34,281 nt of DNA from a virus, in the IMG/VR virus record IMGVR_UViG_3300022751_000036, positions 1 to 34,281 of that record; one strand, written 5' to 3'. The notes beneath the pieces were generated by a model. The model was not told where the DNA came from, ran no database searches, and saw only the letters and a list, made by a program, of their open reading frames with translations. Made by a program: the position numbers and the translations under genes. Below, piece after piece: positions 16,040 to 22,722 of the stretch; the stretch's first letter is position 1, and every line of letters begins with the position of its first letter.

Positions 16040-16303
16040 ATGCCAGAATTCACCCGATCGACCAAAGTCAGCGCGACGCAGTGGAACAAGAACGGCGACC
16101 ATCCTGCCGTCCGATCCATCCCGAGCGAGGATGACAGCCTGATCGAGCAATACGGGTCGGCTGAAAAGATCGAGGAAGGCGTCCGTGGTTTCGTTTCGAC
16201 GCCGCGTGGCGAGCGTCTGGTGAACATCGGCGACTGGATCGTCGGCGAGGGTGATAATCTGTCGGTTTATACCGATGAGGCGTTTTCCGAGATTTTTAAG
16301 TAG
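16040..16303 (+). CDS. Small phage protein with GDWIV motif, 87 residues
   Basis: The protein contains VSATQWNKNGDHPAV near the N-terminus and RLVNIGDWIVGEG near the C-terminus, ending in an aromatic F-S-E-I-F. The A-x-QW ... GDWI(I/V) pattern recurs in a widespread family of small phage proteins of unknown function. An AAGGAA ribosome-binding site precedes the ATG. It is isolated between two structured non-coding stretches and may be transcribed with them from the promoter at 15805. Confidence 0.75.
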   Translation: MPEFTRSTKVSATQWNKNGDHPAVRSIPSEDDSLIEQYGSAEKIEEGVRGFVSTPRGERLVNIGDWIVGEGDNLSVYTDEAFSEIFK

Positions 16304-16578
16304 GATCGAATACGCCAGAAATGGCAAACGATGACAGGCCGGAAAGAACGGTCAGCGAGGTACGCCGAAAGGCATGAGCCGTGATCCATGTGAGGCAAAT
16401 ATGCGGGCCTCATGTATCTCGCAGAAATTCGCTGGCGCTGGATAGCGACGGCAACGAGTAGGGAGTGATGCGCACTGAGGGGAAGATGCGGTTGATCCCG
16501 TAATCACTCTTGGTAGGCGGTCTGGGGAAAATAGCGGGCCTAATCAGCCTGCAACGATACCCAACTTCCGACTAATAA

Positions 16579-16666
16579 GCGTGGATAGCACAAGGTGTGC
16601 GCCGGATTTGTAATCCGTGAGGAGGGCGTCATGACGCGATGGGTTCAATTCCCCCACCCCGCTCCA
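16579..16666 (+). tRNA. tRNA-like element, anticodon UGU (Thr-like), long variable arm
   Basis: An 88-nt cloverleaf fits: acceptor GCGTGGA with ACCCCGC (5 of 7 pairs), T8-A9, D stem GCAC/GTGC with a short GG-containing loop, anticodon arm CCGGA-TTTGTAA-TCCGT (anticodon TGT), variable arm GCGT-CATG-ACGC, T loop TTCAATT, and encoded 3' CCA (16664-16666). The anticodon loop is like that of bacterial tRNA-Thr. However, a long variable arm belongs to Leu, Ser and Tyr tRNAs, and the T stem has only 3 of 5 pairs. It may be a decayed or unusual tRNA, or a tRNA-like domain of the surrounding RNA. Confidence 0.5.
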
Positions 16667-16993
16667 TAAACAGGGCTTGAGTGTCCGGCATTCGGTGGCC
16701 TCCGCGTCGTGGCGAGGATATTGTGGCGACGAGCTACAGCCGAGCGGATCGCCCTGCAAGAATTGATGCCGAAACCCGGACGCATCCGGTAGTTTGATAC
16801 GCGCTGTGGACCCGAGATAGCGCGCGGGCGGCATCAAAACAGGTTCGTGACGACGAACATGCACGGCAGGAAGATCGCGGCAATATTCCGGGTCGATCCT
16901 GCCAGCTAATTCGATGGGTGTGTTCTGGGCTGTAAGGGACGTGCAGCCAATCTTCCTGCGTTACACAATAAGCGACATCCCTGCGCCATCGAT

Positions 16994-17027
16994 AACCCGC
17001 CCAACCTCAACCGTTGGGCGGGTTTTT
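16994..17027 (+). terminator. Strong intrinsic terminator ending the structured RNA
   Basis: AACCCGCCCAAC (16994-17005) and GTTGGGCGGGTT (17013-17024) form a perfect 12-bp stem with a 7-nt loop, followed by a T tract ending at 17027. It insulates the protease/capsid operon from upstream transcription. Confidence 0.9.
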
Positions 17028-17035
17028 CTATGCCC

Positions 17036-17064
17036 TTGCCAGATAACCGAAACGGGGTTAATTC
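17036..17064 (+). promoter_or_regulatory. Candidate promoter of the protease/capsid operon
   Basis: TTGCCA (17036-17041), a 17-bp spacer and TAATTC (17059-17064) begin right after the terminator. The ATG at 17073 follows by 8 bp without a Shine-Dalgarno sequence, suggesting a leaderless or nearly leaderless mRNA. Confidence 0.5.
17045..17061. promoter_or_regulatory. Operator-like 17-bp motif, copy in capsid promoter
   Basis: AACCGAAACGGGGTTAA matches the copy at 24435-24451 at 15 of 17 positions. It fills the spacer and enters the -10 box of the capsid-operon promoter. Confidence 0.55.
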
Positions 17065-17072
17065 TGGCAACC

Positions 17073-18194
17073 ATGATCCTCACCGACCGCATGACATTCG
17101 ACGCACCGAAGCGCACCAAGGAAGGCTATATGGCCGTCCGTGCGAATTCGGCTCGGGCTGGCGTGTATGACTACATGGGATATGAGGTCGATCCGACCGG
17201 CACGAAATTCCAGGCGAACGACCGCGTTTCAGTTTACCGGCCCGCCGATGAAGTGTTCGATGAGAAGTCGGTTCGCTCATTCCTGCTCAAGCCCATCACC
17301 AACGATCACCCGACCGAGGCAGTCACCTCCGACAATCATTCGCGGCTGTCCAAGGGCGTCGTTGCCAAGGCGATCCGCGACGGCGACCATCTGGCGTTCG
17401 ATCTGGTGTTTTTCGATGCGGCCACGATCAAGGATATCGAGAGCGGCAAGCGCGAACTGTCCAATGGGTATGGCGTCGACCTGACATTTGAGGATGGCGT
17501 TGCGCCGGACGGAACCGCATATCAGGCGGTCCAGCGGAACATCGCTGGCAACCATGTCGCGCTGGTCGATAAGGGTCGCGCAGGACCATCTTGCGCGATT
17601 GGCGTTTGTGATGCTATCACTGACGCAAATCTTAACCAGATTTTGGATAATCTCGGAGAACATCCAATGACGTTGAAGCCCGTGACCATCACCATCGACG
17701 GCGCGAGCCATACCGTCGATCTTTCCGACGCTGCCGCCATCCTGGTCGGCCAGCTCAACACCAAACTCGCAACCCTCGCAACCGATCTGGCAACCGCCCA
17801 GACCGCAGTCGGCACCCATCTGGCAACCATCAGCACCAAGGACGGCGAGATCGCTGGCCTGACGCAGAAGCTCAAGGATGCAACGGCCATCGACCTCGAC
17901 AAGATGCTGGCCGATCGTGAGGCGGTCGTTACCGCTGCCAAGGCGATCATGCCGACGCTCGACGCCAAGGGCAAGACGGTCGAGGCTGTCCGAAAGGAAG
18001 CCGTCACCGCCAAACTCGGCGATGCAGCCAAGGATATGGATGACAACGCCATCCGTGGTGCATTTGCCGCGCTGACTGTCACCTCCGACACCGACACCCT
18101 GCGCGACGGCATCACCCAGATCGACCGCACCCAGACCAACGATGCCCGTTCAGGTTATCTGGGCCGCATCACCCGCAACGTGAAGGCAGCTTAA
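17073..18194 (+). CDS. Prohead protease with C-terminal scaffold (DUF2213 type)
   Basis: This 373-residue protein begins MILTDRMTFDAPKRTKEGYM. The N-terminal 180 residues match DUF2213-type prohead maturation proteases, with LLKPITNDHPTEAVT, SNGYGVDLTF and NHVALVDKGRAG. The His in NDHP and a following Ser are likely catalytic, by analogy with the HK97-like fold. Residues about 199-373 form an Ala/Thr/Lys-rich helical scaffold (QLNTKLATLATDLATAQTAV). The start was set at 17073 because the longer frame from 16914 would read through the terminator and promoter. The gene precedes the cement and major capsid genes, the usual order. Methionine at residue 7 is an alternative start. Confidence 0.85.
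   Translation: MILTDRMTFDAPKRTKEGYMAVRANSARAGVYDYMGYEVDPTGTKFQANDRVSVYRPADEVFDEKSVRSFLLKPITNDHPTEAVTSDNHSRLSKGVVAKAIRDGDHLAFDLVFFDAATIKDIESGKRELSNGYGVDLTFEDGVAPDGTAYQAVQRNIAGNHVALVDKGRAGPSCAIGVCDAITDANLNQILDNLGEHPMTLKPVTITIDGASHTVDLSDAAAILVGQLNTKLATLATDLATAQTAVGTHLATISTKDGEIAGLTQKLKDATAIDLDKMLADREAVVTAAKAIMPTLDAKGKTVEAVRKEAVTAKLGDAAKDMDDNAIRGAFAALTVTSDTDTLRDGITQIDRTQTNDARSGYLGRITRNVKAA
17667..18194 (+). CDS. Nested in-frame scaffold protein (internal start)
   Basis: Inside the protease gene, GGAG lies 8 bp before an in-frame ATG at 17667 (residue 199), exactly at the protease/scaffold boundary. Translation from there gives a 175-residue protein starting MTLKPVTITIDG that contains only the helical scaffold. 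Lambda makes its Nu3 scaffold from gene C in this way. The internal ribosome-binding site is better than that of the full-length gene, consistent with excess scaffold. This is inferred from the signals only. Confidence 0.5.
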   Translation: MTLKPVTITIDGASHTVDLSDAAAILVGQLNTKLATLATDLATAQTAVGTHLATISTKDGEIAGLTQKLKDATAIDLDKMLADREAVVTAAKAIMPTLDAKGKTVEAVRKEAVTAKLGDAAKDMDDNAIRGAFAALTVTSDTDTLRDGITQIDRTQTNDARSGYLGRITRNVKAA

Positions 18195-18196
18195 CC

Positions 18197-18688
18197 ATGG
18201 CACTGATCCCCGCCCCGCTCCTCCGCCCTCTCGCCGGCATGCCCGGCCAGTGGCAGAATATGGAAGAATTCAACGCCTTCACCGCCCATGCTGGTGCGGT
18301 TGTCGCGTTCGGCCAGGCTGTCATGAAGGGCGCCACCGATGATGCCGTTATCCCGCTGACCACCGGCAACAAGTTCGTCGGCATCGCGCAGGAAAACATC
18401 CAGACCAACGGCGCAGTCGCCAACGGCGTTGTTACCACATATGCCATCGGCGACCGCATGGGCGTTGCTGACATGGGCGTGATTTTCGTCACGGTCGGCG
18501 CGGCAGTCGTCAAGGGCAACGCGGTCTGGTATCTGCCATCCGATGGCAAGTACTATGCCGCCACCGGCACGGGCCGCATGCTTCTCCCCGGCTGCGAATT
18601 CGATCAGTCGGTTTCGACTGTCAACGCGGTCGCCCCCGTCAAAATCCGCATTCGCCCCGGCGAAGCCGCCATCACCGCCGCTGCGTAA
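18197..18688 (+). CDS. Capsid cement/decoration protein
   Basis: This 163-residue, mostly beta protein lies immediately before the major capsid gene and 2 bp after the protease gene. It contains FTAHAGAVVAFGQAVMKGATDDAV, KFVGIAQENI, YAIGDRMGVADMGVIFV and VVKGNAVWYLPSDGKYY. This pattern of alternating short strands and Gly turns is typical of phage structural cement proteins (Gp24-like), which sit on capsid three-fold axes. No membrane or signal region is present. It is likely abundant and co-expressed with the capsid protein. Confidence 0.72.
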   Translation: MALIPAPLLRPLAGMPGQWQNMEEFNAFTAHAGAVVAFGQAVMKGATDDAVIPLTTGNKFVGIAQENIQTNGAVANGVVTTYAIGDRMGVADMGVIFVTVGAAVVKGNAVWYLPSDGKYYAATGTGRMLLPGCEFDQSVSTVNAVAPVKIRIRPGEAAITAAA

Positions 18689-18700
18689 GGAACCAGCCCC

Positions 18701-19693
18701 ATGTCACATATGCTCACCGACGCGCAGGGTCTCAATTTCCTCCGCAGCCAGACTCACGTTCTGTCGTCCCGCGCTTTCGAGCAGCAGTACGACATCACCG
18801 ACTATGCCAGCCTGGTCCCGGTCAATACCGATTACCCCGAGTGGGCATCGGGTGTTGACTTCCAGATCGGCGATCTGACCGGCGCCGCCCAGTGGCAGTC
18901 CGGTTATGCCAAGGACGTTCCACTCGCCGATGTGCGACTGCTGTCCGTTTCCTCGCAGTTCGCGATGTTTGCGGTCGGTTATCGCTACAACGTTGAGGAA
19001 GTCGGCAAGGCCATGTTCGCCGGTTATCCACTGACCGCCCGCAAGGCTGCTGCCTCGCGCCAGGCTGCGGATATCTTCGCTGCCGATGCCGCCATGATCG
19101 GTGGCGGTCATCCAGGTTGGTCCGGCCTCATCAACCGCACCGGCACCACGCCCGCCCTGTCGCCAAACAACGGCACTGCTGGCGCGCGCAACTGGGTCAA
19201 TGCTACTGGCGTCGGCCAGAAAACCCCCGAACAGATCGTTGCAGAACTGAACCTGCTCCTGATGGGTCCGGCCACCCTGCAGTCCCTGCTGACCACCCAA
19301 ATCAGCGACACCCTGCTCCTGCCACCCGGCGCATACCGCTATATCACGGCGACTCCGTATGGCGTGACTGCACCGAACACGACCATCATGCAGTATTTTG
19401 CCAACAACAACGAATACACGAACCGGACGGGCCAGCGCCTGACGATCCGTGAACTCGGCGCACTGGCAACGGCTGCAACCGACGCTGCCGTCACTGGTCA
19501 GGGTCGCGCGGTCGGGTATCGCAACAACCTCGACAGCATCGAGCTGCCGATGCCGATGCCCTACAACTTCCTGGAAGTTCACCAGAACGGCCCGCTGTCG
19601 TGGGAAGTCCCCGGTATCGGTCGTATCGGCCAGCTTATCGAACTGCGCGCCGGCTCGATCAAGTATCTGGACGGCATCACGCCAGCGCCGTAA
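18701..19693 (+). CDS. Major capsid protein (DUF2184 type)
   Basis: This 330-residue protein begins MSHMLTDAQGLNFLRSQ and has an AAGGA ribosome-binding site. Features of the DUF2184 capsid family are visible: VPVNTDYPEWASGVDFQIGD, AMFAVGYRYNVEEV, then QTHVLSSRAFEQQYDI at the N-terminus and an SWEVPGIGRIGQLIELRAGSIKYLDGI ending. Length fits an HK97-fold subunit. It follows protease/scaffold and cement, and a terminator comes right after it, so it is the last gene of the head operon. Confidence 0.9.
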   Translation: MSHMLTDAQGLNFLRSQTHVLSSRAFEQQYDITDYASLVPVNTDYPEWASGVDFQIGDLTGAAQWQSGYAKDVPLADVRLLSVSSQFAMFAVGYRYNVEEVGKAMFAGYPLTARKAAASRQAADIFAADAAMIGGGHPGWSGLINRTGTTPALSPNNGTAGARNWVNATGVGQKTPEQIVAELNLLLMGPATLQSLLTTQISDTLLLPPGAYRYITATPYGVTAPNTTIMQYFANNNEYTNRTGQRLTIRELGALATAATDAAVTGQGRAVGYRNNLDSIELPMPMPYNFLEVHQNGPLSWEVPGIGRIGQLIELRAGSIKYLDGITPAP

Positions 19694-19716
19694 TCGGATC
19701 TGGTTATGGAATAAGG

Positions 19717-19745
19717 AAACCCCGGATTTAGGTCCGGGGTTTTTC
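19717..19745 (+). terminator. Intrinsic terminator after the major capsid gene
   Basis: AAACCCCGGA (19717-19726) pairs perfectly with TCCGGGGTTT (19733-19742), loop 6 nt, followed by TTC within a T-rich run. It lies between convergent genes. The left-going cassette also ends inside it. Confidence 0.85.
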
Positions 19746-20021
19746 TTTGAGGGCGGCGTCGATCATGGCCGACTGGTATTCGCCCATCACCGAATATCCG
19801 CCAATCCAGTTTGCACAAACATACGCGCCCATCTCTGTATTCATCTGCAAGTGGGCAGTCATCTCGGGCGTCAATTCGCGCATGGCCTCCATTGCTGCAC
19901 GGGCATCCTTGGCATAGTCCTCCCACAGCCAAGCATTGCCGTTAATGTGGCTCTTGCTGTCGGGGTCCATCTGGTTCGCCCAGCATAGCGCCCGCGCCAC
20001 TCGCTTAATCATCTCACTCAT
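19728..20021 (-). CDS. Hypothetical protein, 97 residues, end of reverse cassette
   Basis: It begins MSEMIKRVARALCWANQ and has WEDYAKDARAAMEAMREL, a phrase common in small prophage proteins of alphaproteobacteria. It is mostly helical with no membrane segment. The ATG overlaps the gcrA stop (ATGA), so it is the last gene of the leftward operon. Its C-terminal codons lie inside the terminator hairpin shared with the capsid operon. Function unknown. Confidence 0.7.
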   Translation of the reverse strand: MSEMIKRVARALCWANQMDPDSKSHINGNAWLWEDYAKDARAAMEAMRELTPEMTAHLQMNTEMGAYVCANWIGGYSVMGEYQSAMIDAALKEKPRT

Positions 20022-20539
20022 AACCTCGCCTCCTTCGGCATCCTGATCTTATCCGTCTCGCGATACATGATCCCATGATGCGCCTTGCAGTGGGTCTTGT
20101 CGCCTGATGGCTGGCCGCAATACCCGCCAACCACCGGAAACCGGCATAGGACACCCGGACGGTTCGGCAAGTCCAGTATGCTGATCGGCGTCGTTCCTGC
20201 CAGTGGCGGGCGGTTATTCTCGATCATCTCCATGACGGATGCCGATGGCGGTTCGGCGTCAGGATGTGCCGAGAATTTTGGAAGCGTGACAGCCGATCGG
20301 GGTTTTTCTCGACCCTGAACCTTATTCGATATCTTCGGCGCCTTGGTCGCCGCCGCCTTGACTGGTTTATTGGAAGATCCCGTCATCTTGCCACGGTGAA
20401 GGGCGCTGATGATCGAGTTCCTGGTTGCGCCAGTGAATTGGGATGCGATTTCTGATGCCGACTTCCCTTCCATCCACAGCGGGCGAATGGCAGTCTGTTT
20501 TTCGGCAGATGTCAGGGATGTCCAGTCCGGGGCGGTCAT
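20018..20539 (-). CDS. gcrA: GcrA-family transcription regulator
   Basis: This 173-residue protein starts MTAPDWTSLTSAEKQTAIRP. Residues 5-52 are a GcrA-type DNA-binding domain: W-x-S at the front, LWMEGKSASEIASQF, TRNSIISALHR. The C-terminal part holds SILDLPNRPGVLCRFPV, then GYCGQPSGDKTHCKAHHGIMY, the conserved sigma70-contacting, Cys/His-bearing end of GcrA. In Caulobacter, GcrA recruits RNA polymerase to promoters with methylated GANTC sites and controls cell-cycle genes. A phage copy could redirect this regulon or activate phage promoters; that is inference. The start at 20539 overlaps the upstream stop (ATGA). The longer frame to 20746 has no similarity. Confidence 0.85.
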   Translation of the reverse strand: MTAPDWTSLTSAEKQTAIRPLWMEGKSASEIASQFTGATRNSIISALHRGKMTGSSNKPVKAAATKAPKISNKVQGREKPRSAVTLPKFSAHPDAEPPSASVMEMIENNRPPLAGTTPISILDLPNRPGVLCRFPVVGGYCGQPSGDKTHCKAHHGIMYRETDKIRMPKEARL

Positions 20540-20808
20540 CGGTTGAGGATCCCCATGCCGACCTGCTGGCTCCAACTGGTAGTGATCTTGGAAATCTCGT
20601 CGGCATCCTTGGTGCCCTGTAATTCGAGTGGTGGCGCCCATCGCATGGCGAATGCGTGTTGAGCGCAGGCGGCTCGTTCGGTGAGGATGACGAGGGCGAT
20701 ATGAACCCACGGGTCTTGCGTAAATGATGGCATGGTCGTGGCCCAATAAGCCTTCTCAGCCATTTCCATCACATCATCCGGTATTTTCGATACGTCGATA
20801 TCGCTCAT
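20536..20808 (-). CDS. Hypothetical protein, 90 residues
   Basis: Starts MSDIDVSKIPDDVMEMAEKAYWA. WVHIALVILTERAACAQ is an arrangement seen in many small prophage proteins (helix with E-R-x-x-C-A). A strong GGAGG ribosome-binding site precedes two adjacent ATGs. The second, at 20808, has the better spacing. Coupled to gcrA by ATGA. Function unknown. Confidence 0.7.
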   Translation of the reverse strand: MSDIDVSKIPDDVMEMAEKAYWATTMPSFTQDPWVHIALVILTERAACAQHAFAMRWAPPLELQGTKDADEISKITTSWSQQVGMGILNR

Positions 20809-21020
20809 CATTTCCTCCTGAAAACCAGCTCGGCAATCTCAACCGGCGCGCCCATGTCGCGCTCGGCCTGTTCATATCGTTCCCGAAATTCTCGGACCGC
20901 CGCCAGATATGCGGAGTTGTCCGGCTTGGGATGCGCGACGGTCTGGCGGATCGTCGCGGGATCGAACCCGAACGGCTTGGGTGGTCGCTCGGGGAATTCG
21001 GGGAACATGGATTCGGTCAC
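20808..21020 (-). CDS. Hypothetical protein, 70 residues, GTG start
   Basis: The GTG at 21020 overlaps the upstream stop (GTGA). The frame then reads TESMFPEFPERPPKPFGFDPATIRQ, a proline-rich head, followed by a helix (AYLAAVREFRERYEQAERD). The longer frame to 21128 would overlap the two-span membrane gene almost completely, so the short form is preferred. An ATG at 21008 is the alternative. Function unknown. Confidence 0.5.
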   Translation of the reverse strand: MTESMFPEFPERPPKPFGFDPATIRQTVAHPKPDNSAYLAAVREFRERYEQAERDMGAPVEIAELVFRRK

Positions 21021-21199
21021 GAAAAACCCGCCACCATTATGAAATAGAGCGCAATCAATGGGGGCATAATGGCCACGCAAAAACCCCACCATTGATAATC
21101 TGATATGGCCGCGCAAAAATTCACCCATGCCAACATGATGATGCTTAGGACGACGATGGCGATAGTTACTCCTGCCGCCATAACATATGGGCTATCCAT
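21017..21199 (-). CDS. Small two-span membrane protein, 60 residues
   Basis: The product has two hydrophobic segments, about residues 7-27 (MAAGVTIAIVVLSIIMLAWV) and 37-57 (WWGFCVAIMPPLIALYFIMV), separated by a short NFCAAISDYQ loop. GGGAG lies 7 bp before the ATG at 21199, which overlaps the end of the upstream gene. Size and two spans are compatible with a class II-type holin or an immunity/exclusion protein. There is no endolysin nearby, and the N-terminus is not charged like most holins, so no role is assigned. Confidence 0.6.
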   Translation of the reverse strand: MDSPYVMAAGVTIAIVVLSIIMLAWVNFCAAISDYQWWGFCVAIMPPLIALYFIMVAGFS

Positions 21200-21626
21200 T
21201 CCCATTCTCCCGCAACACGGTAGCAATCTGGGTCAGGACGTATGCGGCGGCGTCGAGTTCTTTGGCGGTCATGGATGCATCAATGCCGATGCGCACTTCG
21301 GTTATCGGAATCTGATTAGGGTCATCGCAATCGGGAACCTCGGCAAGCCCCACGACATGAACTGCGCCATACCGACCGGGCACGATTTCTTTGCGGGTGA
21401 TTTCGCGGATGGGGGACGCGGTTTCCGGTTGGGCATGTTCAAGTTGGATATCAGCCCAATTTGCTGGCCCGCACCGACCGTTGTCATTTTCCCATTCAAT
21501 TCGCCAACCGTAGATTGGATCTTCTTCCTGGCCCACAATCTTGCCGACTGCATTCTCAACGAGACCCATCGCTTGCGAGTGACCAGAAATATCCCGCACC
21601 CGATCGCCAACCTTAAAAATCGTCAT
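21192..21626 (-). CDS. Hypothetical protein with N-terminal SH3-like segment, 144 residues
   Basis: The first gene of the leftward cassette begins MTIFKVGDRVRDI and continues AVGKIVGQEEDPIYGWRIEWEND, the pattern of an SH3-like/KOW barrel (FKVGDRVR ... G-x-I-V). The C-terminal half, ASMTAKELDAAAYVLTQIATVL, is helical. A TAGGAG ribosome-binding site precedes the ATG at 21626. The longer frame to 21683 lacks one. Function unknown. Confidence 0.65.
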   Translation of the reverse strand: MTIFKVGDRVRDISGHSQAMGLVENAVGKIVGQEEDPIYGWRIEWENDNGRCGPANWADIQLEHAQPETASPIREITRKEIVPGRYGAVHVVGLAEVPDCDDPNQIPITEVRIGIDASMTAKELDAAAYVLTQIATVLRENGNG

Positions 21627-21648
21627 TCTCAATCTCCTATTTCCCCAC

Positions 21649-21711
21649 AACCATGCGCACAAACAACCCGCACATGTCAACATTGACGAACCATGCGCAT
21701 ACAGATAATTT
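21649..21711. promoter_or_regulatory. Shared control region between reverse cassette and HTH gene
   Basis: The 11-mer AACCATGCGCA occurs at 21649-21659 and 21689-21699. Between them lies the inverted repeat GTCAA-CA-TTGAC (21676-21687), which supplies TTGACA on the minus strand and TTGACG (21683-21688) on the plus strand as back-to-back -35 boxes. On the plus strand GATAAT (21704-21709, 15-bp spacer) or TAATTT (21706-21711, 17-bp spacer) could be the -10. The minus-strand -10 is unclear. Confidence 0.45.
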
Positions 21712-21718
21712 CCAGCCC

Positions 21719-22195
21719 ATGAAAATCACCAATCGAAATCAGGACATCGTTGCGCGGCACGTTGCCGGTGAAACCCTGTCAGCCATCGCCAAGTCCCTCG
21801 ATATCAGCCGAGCGAGGGCGCACAAGATTTTCAAGGATCATGCGACCGATGCGGATCGTGCCGCGCGTGGTCGTCCGAAACCGGCAATCGAGCCAGTCAT
21901 TGACCCTGATTTTCCCAAGGATGAGGATCGCGTTCGCATCCATGTACCTGCCGCGAAAATCGGTGATATTCGCCAGCGTGAAGTCCGCGCCGGCATCCGT
22001 CGATGGCTGTCCGGTGAATTCCCGGTCACCGACGAAATCGAAACCGGCAACCGCGACCGCATGGATGTCGTTGTGGCATCGAGCATGCACATCCGTCTGG
22101 CAGTCCGTTGCGCCGATCTGAATATCCCCATTGCCACGGCTGTTCGTGGCATCATCGCATACGTGGAGAATGAGAATGCCAAAGATCACCAATAA
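21719..22195 (+). CDS. Helix-turn-helix protein upstream of connector genes
   Basis: This 158-residue protein starts MKITNRNQDIVARHVAG. ETLSAIAKSLDISRARAHKIFKDHA at residues 18-42 reads as a Trp-repressor/resolvase-type helix-turn-helix. The rest (RVRIHVPAAKIGDIRQREVRAGIRRWL...) is unrecognised. The start at 21719 has no Shine-Dalgarno but lies 9 bp after a -10-like GATAAT, suggesting a leaderless mRNA. It faces the reverse cassette across a shared control region and so may regulate it and itself. It overlaps the next gene by 20 bp. An earlier in-frame ATG at 21653 would cover the regulatory repeats. Confidence 0.65.
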   Translation: MKITNRNQDIVARHVAGETLSAIAKSLDISRARAHKIFKDHATDADRAARGRPKPAIEPVIDPDFPKDEDRVRIHVPAAKIGDIRQREVRAGIRRWLSGEFPVTDEIETGNRDRMDVVVASSMHIRLAVRCADLNIPIATAVRGIIAYVENENAKDHQ

Positions 22196-22676
22196 GCAGC
22201 CCGGCCCCGCATCGGTATATGTCGGCGGCGTATCGATGGCCGTTGCGCCCGGCGAATTCATCGAGAGCGATGATTTTCTGGAAAGCGAGCTGAAGTTTTA
22301 CGGCGGGTTCCCGGAGAGTTTCGAGGTCAGTGGGTCGGCGGTCGAGAATGACGATCCGGCCCGCAAGGCATTGCAGGATATCGCCGACCTGTTCGGTACG
22401 CCCGATGTCGATTATCTGAACGTCAAGGCGGCTGTGGCGCGGCTGATCCAGGATGCGGCAGATGCGAATAAGCCGAAGCAGAGCCAGTATGACGAACCTG
22501 AAACCGATACCGACCTCGCATCCGCCATCGCCCTACTTGACGACGCCAACGATGAACACTGGACGCAGGCCGGACTGCCCGATATCTCGACGCTCAAGAC
22601 CCTGACTGGCGGCGATGTGACGCGCGCCATGGTCGATCAGTTGCCAGATGGTGACAAGCGGGTTCGCAAGGTCTAG
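22176..22676 (+). CDS. Hypothetical virion-associated protein, 166 residues
   Basis: Starts MPKITNKQPGPASVYVGG after GGAGAATGAG. The N-terminal 55 residues look like a small beta domain (VAPGEFIESDDF, LKFYGGF). The C-terminal part, DDANDEHWTQAGLPDISTLKTLTGGDVTRAMVD, resembles a short module found at the end of various phage structural proteins: H-W, then D-x-S-T-L, then TG-x-x-V-T-R. Position between capsid and connectors suggests a head-tail joining or minor capsid role. This is inference from position. Confidence 0.65.
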   Translation: MPKITNKQPGPASVYVGGVSMAVAPGEFIESDDFLESELKFYGGFPESFEVSGSAVENDDPARKALQDIADLFGTPDVDYLNVKAAVARLIQDAADANKPKQSQYDEPETDTDLASAIALLDDANDEHWTQAGLPDISTLKTLTGGDVTRAMVDQLPDGDKRVRKV

Positions 22677-22722
22677 GTTCACGGTTCGCTGCTAACGTAG
22701 TGAATTCTTGCTGTAAACTCCG

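Larger units (their letters stand above)
16304..17027 (+). ncRNA. Large ornate structured RNA, class unidentified
   Basis: A 724-nt stretch with no credible gene but dense helices. Hairpins: 16314-16325 and 16364-16373 (both GAAA loops), 16388-16415 (9 bp with wobbles), 16436-16447, 16699-16717, 16776-16789, 16800-16824 (6 bp) and 16843-16858 (6 bp). Long-range helices: 16461-16469/16503-16511 (9 bp), 16513-16518/16547-16552, 16671-16676/16751-16756, 16763-16771/16829-16837 (9 bp, perfect), 16865-16871/16897-16903 (7 bp, perfect), 16911-16917/16986-16992 (7 bp, perfect) enclosing 16919-16923/16963-16967 and 16928-16932/16944-16948. CCCG at 16811 can pair with CGGG at 16825 as a pseudoknot. 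A tRNA-like domain is embedded, and an intrinsic terminator ends it. Size, phage context and tRNA neighbourhood recall the GOLLD and ROOL classes, but no class-specific motif was recognised. It may be a new class. Confidence 0.6.

Noticed and set aside
15871-16134. 87-codon plus frame overlapping the gene at 16040
   Set aside because: Arg-rich composition, no start signal, and it overlaps a gene with recognisable family motifs in another frame.
16544-16864. 106-codon minus-strand frame across the tRNA-like element
   Set aside because: Part of it is the translated complement of the tRNA-like sequence, a common artefact. It has no start signals, and it conflicts with the RNA fold.
16914-17072. 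N-terminal extension of the protease frame
   Set aside because: It would run through a perfect terminator and the promoter, and adds no conserved sequence.
18704-19582. 292-codon minus frame opposite the major capsid gene
   Set aside because: A shadow produced by codon bias. The plus strand encodes a well-matched capsid protein.
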